From assembly GCA_963639765.1 (NCBI GenBank), contig CAVHXA010000003.1, positions 1 through 64,000 on the forward strand: 64,000 bases of DNA, written 5' to 3'. Positions within the stretch are counted from its first letter, which is position 1. The number at the start of each line of letters is the position of its first letter. Origin of the DNA: CAVHXA01 sp963639765 (GTDB lineage Bacteria > Bacillota > Clostridia > Oscillospirales > Oscillospiraceae). Both the position numbers and the translations under genes were made by a program. The notes under the pieces are model-generated. The model searched no databases, was not told where the DNA came from, and worked only from the letters and a program-made list of their open reading frames with translations. This document shows positions 25,373 through 32,815 of this stretch, piece after piece.

Positions 25373-27349
25373 TTAGGCCGGGGGAGGTGCATCGGGGGGA
25401 GCGCCGCCGCCATCGGGAGGAGGAGGAGGAGCGCCCGGACCGGCGCTGGCCGCGCTGGTGCGGTTTCCGGCCAGATAGTCGTCGTAGGCGAACTGGTATA
25501 CGGAAACGATTTCGCTCAGGCTGTAGCTGTTTTCGAGTACGCCGCAGAAGTCTGCCCAGCTGTCTTCGGTGAGCTCTTCGGATCCGATGATGAACTTGAG
25601 GATGCGTTCGTCGGCATAGGTGCACAGGTCGGTGGCCAGTGTGGCAACCTGACTGGATTCTTCGGTGGTCAGAGCTGCGCCGGTGGGGATGGTGTGCTCG
25701 GTGGTAACCTCATAATCCGGATAGGTCCATACGTTTACGGCCTTGAGCTGCTCGGCCGCGTCACCCTCGCCGGTCATGTAGTGGACCATGGGGTCTTCGT
25801 AGTAGGGAGCCAGCTTCCAGGTGCTCTTCCACATCATCCATGTGTCGTCGCTGTTGATGACAATGCTTGTCCAGGCGGCCTCGCCGTCGTCGTTGAAGTA
25901 GTAGGAGGCGTTGGGATCGTCGAAGCCGGTGCCCTCAATGCCCCAGTTGGTAACATAGAAGCCGGGCTCGGTGAAGAAGTAGTTCCAGTATTGCAGAATG
26001 GCCTGCATTACGTCTTCATCGGCTGTGGTGGTAACGCTCCAGGCATCGCCGGCCAGTGTCTGCTCGGTGCCGAAGTTATAGGTGCCCTCGTCGTTGAGCA
26101 CCCGGGACAGAGGCTCGGAAACAACATGCTCGCCGTCGCTGTCGGTATAGGCCAAAACACCCTTCTGAGAGGCCGCGGTGTTGTTCCATACACCCTCCTG
26201 ACCGGTGCCGATATACATGTATTCTTCCTGCTCGGCCATGTCGGTGAGGTAGAAGTCCTGATCGAACACGCCATAGCTGTACATCTCGCCAACCCATTTG
26301 AGGTAGTCGTAGTAGCCCTGGCTGGAGATGCCGGCTACAACCGTGTCGCCCTCGAGATAGGTTCCGATGCCGGTGGTGCCGATGGAATAGATGCTTGTGC
26401 CGAAGGCGTTGCCCATATCGGTATAGGCGCCGGTGGAGTCGAGAATGGAAACATAGGTGGGGTTGATGGCGTCTTTGATCCACTTGAGATAGGAAGTGAA
26501 GCCGTCGAGCGACTGCAGATGCTTGATGTCGTCTTCTGCAAAGCCCTGCTCGGCGTTGTATTGTTTGAGGAATTTGCCGTTTGTGAACAGGCCCTGATCG
26601 ACTTCATAGGCCATGGCAATGCCGCAGATCTGCAGAATCATGCCGTTGTTGTAGGCGTTGTCGATGGTGGCTTCTGTGGAAAGATTCAGGCAGGCCAGCC
26701 AGTCGGGTGCATAGTCGGGCACATAGTCGGTAAGGTCCCAGATGACCTCGTCGGAATAGGCCGCGGCAATGCCGCCGGTATACAGCTGGCCTACGGTGCA
26801 GATCTCGGGCAGAGACTCCGAGGCAACAGCCAACTGGAACTGTTCGGATTCGGCAGAGGAGCTGATATCCATAAAGTGGATTTTCACACCCGTGGCGTCG
26901 GCAATCATGCCCAGACGGGGCAGATCGTTGTAGGTGTCGATGCCCTGGTCGAACATGCCGAAGGCGTTCCACTGGTTTACCTCGATGAGCTCGTCGGCAA
27001 TGGGATAGGTGATGCCGCCGGTGGAGGTATAGCTGCCGTCGGCGTTGTAGGTGCCGGCGATGTCGGCGCGTTCGGTGTGGGTGGCACCGGAGGTGAATTC
27101 GTCGATGCCGGCAGCAGTCTGCTCGGAGATTACCTCGTCTTCGGCCTTGGACGCGTCGCCCTCGGCCGCCTGAGCGGGTTCAGAGGATTCGGCTTCTGCT
27201 GCAGGGGCTTCGGCCGCGGGAGCCTCGGCAGAGGCGGCTTCGCCTGCCTGCTCGGACGCCGGGGCGGATGTCTCGGTTTTGCCGCAGCCGGCCATCAGGC
27301 TGCACAGCAGCGCCAGAGCCAGAACCAGGGCAAATAAACGGTTGCGCAT
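25373..27349 (-). CDS. Orphan extracellular solute-binding lipoprotein with Pro-rich tail
   Basis: This 658-residue protein begins with a lipoprotein signal (LMAGCGKT), then an Ala/Glu-rich linker, and the binding-protein fold of ABC type I importers for carbohydrates or peptides (LPEICTVGQLYTGG, YEVDQGLFTNGKFLKQY, GIGTYLEGDTVVAGISSQGYYDYLKW, YWNYFFTEPGFYVTNWG). No permease or ATPase gene is beside it, so it may use a partner encoded elsewhere. The last 24 residues are a Gly-Pro-rich tail (GPGAPPPPPDGGGAPPD...), which is unusual for this class and resembles tracts in other proteins of the window. Confidence 0.85.
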   Translation of the reverse strand: MRNRLFALVLALALLCSLMAGCGKTETSAPASEQAGEAASAEAPAAEAPAAEAESSEPAQAAEGDASKAEDEVISEQTAAGIDEFTSGATHTERADIAGTYNADGSYTSTGGITYPIADELIEVNQWNAFGMFDQGIDTYNDLPRLGMIADATGVKIHFMDISSSAESEQFQLAVASESLPEICTVGQLYTGGIAAAYSDEVIWDLTDYVPDYAPDWLACLNLSTEATIDNAYNNGMILQICGIAMAYEVDQGLFTNGKFLKQYNAEQGFAEDDIKHLQSLDGFTSYLKWIKDAINPTYVSILDSTGAYTDMGNAFGTSIYSIGTTGIGTYLEGDTVVAGISSQGYYDYLKWVGEMYSYGVFDQDFYLTDMAEQEEYMYIGTGQEGVWNNTAASQKGVLAYTDSDGEHVVSEPLSRVLNDEGTYNFGTEQTLAGDAWSVTTTADEDVMQAILQYWNYFFTEPGFYVTNWGIEGTGFDDPNASYYFNDDGEAAWTSIVINSDDTWMMWKSTWKLAPYYEDPMVHYMTGEGDAAEQLKAVNVWTYPDYEVTTEHTIPTGAALTTEESSQVATLATDLCTYADERILKFIIGSEELTEDSWADFCGVLENSYSLSEIVSVYQFAYDDYLAGNRTSAASAGPGAPPPPPDGGGAPPDAPPPA

Positions 27350-27375
27350 GGGATCCCTTCCTTTCTGTTTGTGGG

Positions 27376-27529
27376 TTAAGGCAACACCGCGCAGGGCTGC
27401 ATCCGCGACCTGCCTTGCCGGACTGCAGCAGCTGCCTGCAGGCCACAGGGTGGGGCTGCATGGATGCGTCGCAATCGATGGCGGAATTTCTGCAGATCGC
27501 TTTTGCAGAATCGTGTGGTGCTGCCTTAA
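27376..27529. repeat. Short inverted-repeat element, copy 1
   Basis: A 154-bp non-coding segment bounded by TTAAGGCAACACC and GGTGCTGCCTTAA, which are inverted repeats with one mismatch. Its right third resembles copy 2 (52108-52272), and no ORF lies inside. This looks like a MITE or REP-type repeat. The whole stretch 27350-27707 has no gene. Confidence 0.6.
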
Positions 27530-27617
27530 GAAAAAATACTACCAATCATAAAACTTCGGTAACATCTTTATACAAACTGTTTACCATATTATCGGATTTT
27601 TGTCAACCGAAATATTG

Positions 27618-27632
27618 CCGTCCGTCGAGTCG
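27618..27632. repeat. Left 15-bp direct repeat of the 3-kb insertion
   Basis: CCGTCCGTCGAGTCG occurs here and again at 30610-30624. Just inside, 15 bases on, begins TAAGTTGCAAGGTTCA, which resembles the inverted TAAATTGCAAAAATTCA of the right end. Confidence 0.85.
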
Positions 27633-27649
27633 TGTAAGGAGTAGTATTA

Positions 27650-27690
27650 AGTTGCAAGGTTCAAATGAGCCTTCGCAACTTATTTTTTTA
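27650..27690 (+). terminator. Hairpin with T tract at the left end
   Basis: AAGTTGCAAGG pairs with CCTTCGCAACTT (one bulge) and is followed by ATTTTTTT. It may shield the following genes from outside transcription or act as a leader attenuator. It also covers the left inverted end. Confidence 0.6.
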
Positions 27691-27707
27691 CCACGGAGGA
27701 CCCCAAA

Positions 27708-27980
27708 ATGGAAAAAATGACTATCCGAAAAATGCTTGAAAGAACAGTCGTCGCGACTAACAAACGCGAAGTGAAGAATATATTCCTGGTCAGCACCGAC
27801 GGCGAAATCGTGAAAGCGGAATTCGCTGTGGACCTGATTCAAAAGCTGGCGAAATGGAATTTCCTGTGGGAAGTGAACGTCATTTCCGCGAAGTTCTACG
27901 ACGACTATTTCACCGTGATCTATAACGCAGACATTGAACAGGTCAACGGCGATCCTGACAAGGGCGATACGTGGTTATAA
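27708..27980 (+). CDS. Small protein of the 3-kb insertion, unknown function
   Basis: This 90-residue, mixed charged protein has no signal peptide and no recognised motif. Its N-terminal half is basic and its C-terminal half acidic. A GGAGG ribosome site precedes the ATG. It is first of a row of four small genes that are probably cotranscribed and belong to the mobile segment. Confidence 0.6.
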   Translation: MEKMTIRKMLERTVVATNKREVKNIFLVSTDGEIVKAEFAVDLIQKLAKWNFLWEVNVISAKFYDDYFTVIYNADIEQVNGDPDKGDTWL

Positions 27981-28008
27981 GGCCGCAAACAGAAAGGAGC
28001 GTGAGAAC

Positions 28009-28269
28009 GTGGCAGTTTATAAGTCTATCACCTTCGACAACAGAAAGAAAATCGCGGCCCTGTACGCGAAAGGAATGTCCATTTCCGACATTTCCGACGA
28101 AGTGGGCGTCGCCCTTCGAACACTGTATGTCGAACTGAGACGCGGCGCGACTGGAAAACTGGATCAGAACCAGCGACCGGCCTATGATCCGGTACTGGCA
28201 CAAAGAACCTATCAGGAAAACATTCGTCGTCGCGGCAGTGGTCCGAAAAGAAAGGAGGTCAAGAAATGA
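28009..28269 (+). CDS. Helix-turn-helix protein resembling the IS30 transposase N-terminus
   Basis: This 86-residue protein begins with GTG at 28009 behind AAAGGAG. The segment RKKIAALYAKGMSISDISDEVGVALRTLYVELRRG has a helix-turn-helix, and YDPVLAQRTYQENIRRRG resembles the region that follows the HTH in IS30-type transposases. No catalytic domain is present. It could be a regulator derived from a transposase. It overlaps the next gene by ATGA. Confidence 0.6.
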   Translation: MAVYKSITFDNRKKIAALYAKGMSISDISDEVGVALRTLYVELRRGATGKLDQNQRPAYDPVLAQRTYQENIRRRGSGPKRKEVKK

Positions 28270-28577
28270 CACCGGACAGAGCAACCAGGCGGAAACGACG
28301 CCGAATCCGTCTGGCAATCAGAAGGACGTCAACCCTGGCGGCGGCTATTGCCTTCTTCTTTGCCTGGGGAACGATCGGCGCCATAGAAACCGACGCGGTG
28401 TCCCTGGTAGAAGGAACGGTCAGAACCTTCGGCCTTCTGTTCATTGGAACTGGCTTCGCCTTTGTAGGTGGCGCCTTCCGAAATCCTACGGAAAGGAGGT
28501 CAAAACATGAAGTACACCGCGACACTGTCGGCCGTCCAGGTCGGACAAGCCGTCAAAAGTCTTCTTCTGCTTGGTGA
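28266..28577 (+). CDS. Small membrane protein of the 3-kb insertion
   Basis: This 103-residue protein has a basic N-terminus and two hydrophobic segments (LAAAIAFFFAWGTIGAI and TFGLLFIGTGFAFVGGAF), then a basic tail that runs over the start of the next gene. AAAGGAGG precedes the ATG. Function unknown. Confidence 0.5.
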   Translation: MTPDRATRRKRRRIRLAIRRTSTLAAAIAFFFAWGTIGAIETDAVSLVEGTVRTFGLLFIGTGFAFVGGAFRNPTERRSKHEVHRDTVGRPGRTSRQKSSSAW

Positions 28578-28830
28578 ACGCAAGATCACCATTGAAGAAA
28601 CAGAAAAAGACCGTTTCGTCGTCACCACAACAACCGAAACGGCCCTTTCGAAAAAGTCTACAAAGGGTGACAAAGTAAAGGTCCTGAAAGCTGTCACCTA
28701 CACAGGGAAAGCCTTCAAGACCTACTATGACAAATATGACGTGATTGAAGCCGCCGGCGACCGTGTGGTCATTGGTATCGGGAAGACAGTCACAGCGGCC
28801 GTCAATGCGGCAAACCTGAAAAAAGCATAA
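28507..28830 (+). CDS. Small Lys/Thr-rich protein of the 3-kb insertion
   Basis: This 107-residue protein (MKYTATLSAVQVGQAV...) has no signal peptide or membrane segment; the pattern suggests alternating beta strands and a helix, and the function is not known. The ATG at 28507 has AAAGGAGG upstream and overlaps the previous gene by 71 bases in another frame. Followed at once by a terminator. Confidence 0.6.
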   Translation: MKYTATLSAVQVGQAVKSLLLLGERKITIEETEKDRFVVTTTTETALSKKSTKGDKVKVLKAVTYTGKAFKTYYDKYDVIEAAGDRVVIGIGKTVTAAVNAANLKKA

Positions 28831-28843
28831 CGGCAAAAGGAAA

Positions 28844-28877
28844 GCGGCCAGGGATATTCCCTGACCGCCTTTTTTTA
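28844..28877 (+). terminator. Intrinsic terminator of the small-gene row
   Basis: GCGGCCAGGGA and TCCCTGACCGC form an 11-bp stem with one mismatch, then seven T residues. Confidence 0.85.
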
Positions 28878-29534
28878 TTTTCCGGTGACCATTGAAAGAG
28901 CCGACACGAAAAGGTCCTGTCGCGCGACTGAAAACTGATATGTCTTCGATCCGGCCTGTACGACGACAGAGCCGTCAACAGGTGTCACCGCTGTCAATGC
29001 TGAAATCTTACATTCGAAACCGGCCTGGTTATGAATGAAGACGATCCGCCTATTCGTTAAAACGATAGCGCCCGAATAGGTGTCTGTCACTTCGCCGTAA
29101 ACTGTCCGACTGGAACCGCCGCCAGTGCTTACCGACACGCCCTTCGCAACGCGGACACGGACGCCAGCGCCGCTTCCGGTTCGGCCGACAGCCTTGTTCT
29201 TCGTGACAATCTTCGTCGCCGGCGCATAATAGTGGGCGACTTCGCCTTCTTCCAAAAGAACCGGCGTCCCCGTTACAACAGGAAGTTCGCCCTGTGCGAT
29301 CGCTGAAATCGCGTTTTCTTCCATGAACGGCGTATTTCTGGCCACTTGTGCCGCCTGTCTGGCTTCCTTCTGCTTCTTGACCTTGTTCGCACTGAAAAAC
29401 AGTCCAACGGTGACAATGGTCAAGACGACGATCCGGCCCCACAATGATACTTCTGGAACCGCGATCGACACAATCACCAGGATCAAATCGACAATCGCGG
29501 CCAGGATTCCGAATATAATAGCGATTATTCGCAT
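28875..29534 (-). CDS. Two-TM protein with bacterial PH/GRAM-like domain
   Basis: This 219-residue protein has two transmembrane helices at the N-terminus (IIAIIFGILAAIVDLILVIVSI and IVVLTIVTVGLFF). A linker with a Gly-rich stretch (TGSGAGVRVRVAKG) follows, then a C-terminal domain with GAIVLTNRRIVFIHN and TAVTPVDGSVVVQAG, like the short bacterial PH domains. The ATG at 29534 is preceded by GGAGGGG. It is divergent from the XRE gene, with TTAACACA operator-like repeats between. Confidence 0.7.
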   Translation of the reverse strand: MRIIAIIFGILAAIVDLILVIVSIAVPEVSLWGRIVVLTIVTVGLFFSANKVKKQKEARQAAQVARNTPFMEENAISAIAQGELPVVTGTPVLLEEGEVAHYYAPATKIVTKNKAVGRTGSGAGVRVRVAKGVSVSTGGGSSRTVYGEVTDTYSGAIVLTNRRIVFIHNQAGFECKISALTAVTPVDGSVVVQAGSKTYQFSVARQDLFVSALSMVTGK

Positions 29535-29578
29535 TATATCCCCCCTCCCTACTTGTAAACTTTCTAAGGTTCTGACCT

Positions 29579-29638
29579 TTAACACAATTATACGTGAAAA
29601 ATGTGTTAAGAACAAGAATGTCGCTGAACATTAACACA
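29579..29638. promoter_or_regulatory. Operator-like TTAACACA repeats
   Basis: TTAACACA at 29579-29586, its complement TGTGTTAA at 29602-29609, and TTAACACA at 29631-29638 lie between two divergent genes, the usual position for repressor half-sites. Confidence 0.6.
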
Positions 29639-29663
29639 AAATTTTCGGGAAGGAGGTCACAAC

Positions 29664-29777
29664 TTGAAAATATATGACTATAAAGGCCGGAAGAACATCA
29701 GCGGAAACAGAATCCGCGAAGCACGATTGAAGAAGCGGCTTACCGCGAACACCTGGCCGCAAAAGGTCCGGACCTGA
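29664..29777 (+). pseudogene. Truncated XRE-family regulator
   Basis: Behind AAGGAGGTCACAAC, a TTG start encodes KIYDYKGRKNISGNRIREAR and then LKKRLT, the typical start of an XRE regulator in Clostridia. The frame then changes to unrelated sequence and stops at 29775. The join at about 29740 is where IS30 transposase sequence begins in another frame. The remaining HTH and any C-terminal domain are lost. Confidence 0.65.
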
Positions 29778-30568
29778 AAATCGGAAACGACCACGAACTG
29801 GCCCAGCATATCGAAAAGAAGATCGCCGAAGAAGGCTATTCGCCGGCCGCTGTCCTGGGCGAAATCAAGGAAAAGGGCCTTGAATTCAAAACGTCGATCT
29901 GTGAATCGACCTTGTATTCTTATATCGACAAGGGCGTCTTTTTGACTGTCACGAACAAGAACCTTCCTGTCAAAGGCCAAAAGAAACGCCCGTATAACAA
30001 AGTCCAGAGAGCGAAGCGGCCACCGGCTGGGACCAGTATCGAAAACCGCCCGAAAGAAATCGACGATCGCGCGGTCGTTGGTGACTGGGAAATGGACTGT
30101 GTCGAAGGCAAGAAGAAAACAAAGAAAACCCTTCTGGTTCTGACCGAAAGAAAGTCCAGACGGGAAATCATTCGTCCTATGCGCGACCAGACCGCCCGAA
30201 GCGTGGTCCGCGTCCTGGATAGCCTTGAACGTGAATACGGCACAAATTTCAGCAAAATCTTTCGGACGATCACCGTTGACAACGGTTCCGAATTTGCCGA
30301 CTGTGCCGGAATGGAAAAGTCCTGTCGCCGCAAAGGCAACAGGACAAAGATATACTATTGTCACCCCTATTCGTCATACGAAAGAGGATCAAACGAAAAT
30401 GTAAATAAAATGATCCGCCGCTGGTTCCCGAAAGGAACAGACTTCCGAAAAGTTACCGCGAAAGCGATCCAGAAAGTCGAAGACTGGATCAATAACTATC
30501 CCCGTGAAATACTGGGTTTCCGAACCGCCGAAGTCGTTTTCCAGGAAGGCGTCGCGTGTCTTATTTGA
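29684..30568 (+). pseudogene. IS30-family transposase, N-terminally truncated
   Basis: The reading frame is open from 29684; the first ATG is at 29912. It has the DDE core: VVGDWEMDCVEGKKK with the first Asp, TITVDNGSEFAD with the second, and YSSYERGSNENVNKMIRRWFPKGTDF with the catalytic Glu. The usual N-terminal HTH is missing, replaced by the joined XRE start. The end has NYPREILGFRTAEVVF, which is typical. It could still be translated from the internal ATG but would lack DNA-binding. Confidence 0.8.
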
Positions 30569-30609
30569 AATTTTTTATGAATTTTTGCAATTTAGTCTTG
30601 ACTTTTTCA

Positions 30610-30624
30610 CCGTCCGTCGAGTCG
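30610..30624. repeat. Right 15-bp direct repeat of the 3-kb insertion
   Basis: A perfect copy of CCGTCCGTCGAGTCG at 27618-27632. Between the transposase stop and this repeat lies the right inverted end (30577-30609). Confidence 0.85.
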
Positions 30625-30680
30625 GCAGACTCCGGGGAGACGCCGCACAAATGTGCCTGCGGGCCTGCTGTGAGATGGAA

Positions 30681-30707
30681 AAAGACGCGGCCGGAAGCCG
30701 CGTCTTT
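30681..30707 (-). terminator. Intrinsic terminator of the gapA-SDR unit
   Basis: AAAGACGCGGC and GCCGCGTCTTT form a perfect 11-bp stem around a 5-base loop, with a run of T residues on the minus strand. Confidence 0.85.
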
Positions 30708-30819
30708 CATCGGAAACGGAAGGGAATGCGGGCGTATGTGCGCACAAAGGCACACCGAGCTGCCGGAATGCGGAAACAGGAATCACAGGGCCCGAAGCAG
30801 GGAGATTGTACGGACCGGT

Positions 30820-31704
30820 TTACAGGTGCGCGGGTGCCGTTTCCGTGCTGCCGGCGGGGGCGCTGTCCCGACACTGGCGGATGAGGACGCTGCGCGCAAG
30901 CTCCGGTGTGAAAAACAGGGGCCGATAGGCCTGCAGCAGCTCGGCTTCGTCTTTGGCCATAGCGGTGCGGTCCTGTGCCAGCAGGTTGCCGTATAGCCGA
31001 CGGGCGTGGTCGGAAACGGGGATGATTTCGTCTCCGCGGGCAATACCCTGAAGGATTTCGCCGGCGGCCTCATCGGCAGTGATACAGTCTTTTGGGGCAA
31101 TTCCCTGCCAGATATCGGTGGACACGGCAGATGGGCACACGGTGCAGACCCGGACTCCGCACTGCATCCAGTCAAGCTCCTGCCGCAGACTCCGGCTGAA
31201 GCCGAGCACGGCAAATTTTGAGGCAGTATAAAGAGTGCGCCACGGCAGCGGAGCAAACGAGGCAAGAGAACCGATGTTTACGAGCCGGCCGGAGCCCTGC
31301 CTTGCCATATAGGGCAGAGCTGCCTTGCAGCCGTGGATGACGCCCAGCAGATTTATGTCCAGAAGGCGGCGGATCTGATCCTCGTGCATCTGGTATAGAA
31401 ATCCGGCTGTACCGATGCCGGCGTTGTTGATCAGAATGTCGATGCCGCCGTTTTCTGAGACCATCTGCGCGGCAAGATCTGAAAAGGCGGCCTGATCGGA
31501 AACATCCAGAGTCCGGGCGACGATTCGCCCGGGGAAGGTCTCGCTCAGAGCCGAGGCGGAGGCCTGCAGCTTTTCGGCAGAAACGTCCGCCATCCAGACT
31601 GTCTGTGCTCCGGCCTGCAGCAGCGCCCGGACCAGACCCAGACCAAGGCCTCCGGCTGCTCCGGTGACCATGCAGCGGCTGCCCGCAAAACAGGTGTCGG
31701 TCAT
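30820..31704 (-). CDS. Short-chain dehydrogenase/reductase
   Basis: This 294-residue NAD(P)-dependent oxidoreductase has the cofactor motif TGAAGGLGLGL near residue 15, LINNAG near residue 93, the catalytic Ser in NIGSLASF, and YTASK with the catalytic Tyr and Lys. The C-terminal part is basic and somewhat long. The substrate is unknown. It follows gapA by three bases and is cotranscribed with it. Confidence 0.88.
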   Translation of the reverse strand: MTDTCFAGSRCMVTGAAGGLGLGLVRALLQAGAQTVWMADVSAEKLQASASALSETFPGRIVARTLDVSDQAAFSDLAAQMVSENGGIDILINNAGIGTAGFLYQMHEDQIRRLLDINLLGVIHGCKAALPYMARQGSGRLVNIGSLASFAPLPWRTLYTASKFAVLGFSRSLRQELDWMQCGVRVCTVCPSAVSTDIWQGIAPKDCITADEAAGEILQGIARGDEIIPVSDHARRLYGNLLAQDRTAMAKDEAELLQAYRPLFFTPELARSVLIRQCRDSAPAGSTETAPAHL

Positions 31705-31707
31705 GGC

Positions 31708-32718
31708 TTATTCCGCGTCGCGCCCGGCTATGTATTCAACCAGGTCAAGGGTTTTGCTGGTGTAGCCGGATTCGTTGTCGTACCAGGCAACCAGCTTCAT
31801 GAAGGTGTCGGTCAGTGCGATGCCGGCCTTGGCATCAAAGATGCAGGTGCGGCGGTCATCGAGAAAATCAGAGGAGACAACGTCTTCGTCGGTATAGCCG
31901 AGGATTCCCTTCATGGAACCCGCACTTGCAGCCTTGACCAGCTCGCACAGCTCGGCGTATCCAGTCGGCCTGGAAAGCTGAACGGTGAGGTCCACCACGG
32001 AAACATCCAGGGTGGGAACGCGCAGGCTCATACCGGTAAGCTTGCCGTTGAGCTCGGGAATTACGCGGCCGACGGCTTTGGCGGCGCCGGTGGACGAGGG
32101 AATGATGTTGCCCGAGGCGGCGCGGCCGCCGCGCCAGTCTTTTTTTGAGGTTCCGTCAACGGTCTTCTGGCTGGCGGTGATGGAGTGAACGGTGGTCATC
32201 AGTCCGGATTCGATGCCGTAGGCATCGTGGATTACCTTGGCCAGAGGCGCAAGGCAGTTGGTGGTGCAGGATGCGTTGGAAACGATTTTGAGGTCCGGCG
32301 TGTAAGATTTGTGGTTTACGCCCATCACAAACATGGGAGTGTCGTCTTTGGAGGGTGCGGAGATAATGACCTTTTTTGCGCCGCGGTCGAAATGCCCCTG
32401 ACAGGCTGCGGCAGTGGTAAACTTGCCGGTGGATTCGATGATATATTCCGCACCGGCACCGGCCCAGTCGATATCCTCGGGTCGGGCTGCCTGAAGCACC
32501 GCGATTCGTCTGCCATTTATGAAAATTGCGTCGTCGGTATAGGAAAGATCTGCGTCAAACAGGCCGTGAACCGTGTCGTATTTCAGCTTGTAGACCATAT
32601 AATCCGGCGCTACGGTGGAGTTGATCGCCACGATTTCGAGATTTTCGCGCGAAGCCGCTTCCCGTACGGCCAGTCGACCGATACGGCCAAACCCGTTGAT
32701 GCCAATCCTGATGCCCAT
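31708..32718 (-). CDS. gapA: Glyceraldehyde-3-phosphate dehydrogenase
   Basis: This 336-residue glycolytic enzyme has the NAD-binding GINGFGRIGR at residues 5-14, the catalytic Cys in SNASCTTNCLAPLAKV, and the usual motifs of type I GAPDH (WRGGRAASGNIIPSSTGAAKAVG, WYDNESGYTSKTLDL). The ATG at 32718 is chosen because AAGGAG lies nine bases upstream. The gene has its own promoter at 32772-32800 and is followed by an SDR gene. Confidence 0.95.
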   Translation of the reverse strand: MGIRIGINGFGRIGRLAVREAASRENLEIVAINSTVAPDYMVYKLKYDTVHGLFDADLSYTDDAIFINGRRIAVLQAARPEDIDWAGAGAEYIIESTGKFTTAAACQGHFDRGAKKVIISAPSKDDTPMFVMGVNHKSYTPDLKIVSNASCTTNCLAPLAKVIHDAYGIESGLMTTVHSITASQKTVDGTSKKDWRGGRAASGNIIPSSTGAAKAVGRVIPELNGKLTGMSLRVPTLDVSVVDLTVQLSRPTGYAELCELVKAASAGSMKGILGYTDEDVVSSDFLDDRRTCIFDAKAGIALTDTFMKLVAWYDNESGYTSKTLDLVEYIAGRDAE

Positions 32719-32771
32719 TGCTACCGTCTCCTTTGTTTGTTCTGCGGCCACAGCCGCTGATATGCCCTCTT

Positions 32772-32800
32772 ATTTTAGCCAATCCGGAAGTCGGTGTCAA
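32772..32800 (-). promoter_or_regulatory. Sigma-A promoter of gapA
   Basis: TTGACA, a 17-bp spacer and TAAAAT on the minus strand. Confidence 0.8.
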
Positions 32801-32815
32801 TCCTGTGTCCCGCGA

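Larger units (their letters stand above)
27618..30624. mobile_element. 3-kb insertion with direct repeats and imperfect inverted ends
   Basis: The segment between the two copies of CCGTCCGTCGAGTCG carries five small ORFs, a cut XRE regulator and a cut IS30-type transposase. The ends are imperfect inverted repeats about 32 bp long: left TG, 13 bp, TAAGTTGCAAGGTTCA; right (complement) TG, 13 bp, TAAATTGCAAAAATTCA. The genes are compact with ATGA overlaps and repeated GGAGGTCA-like ribosome sites, unlike the flanks. No integrase is present. Confidence 0.75.

Noticed and set aside
25352..27337. 661-codon plus-strand ORF
   Set aside because: It mirrors the solute-binding lipoprotein; the minus frame has a lipobox and binding-protein motifs.
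27643..30609. Complete IS30 insertion sequence
   Set aside because: The transposase lacks its HTH region and is joined to an XRE gene, and 2 kb of other genes lie between the ends; it is not a simple IS copy.
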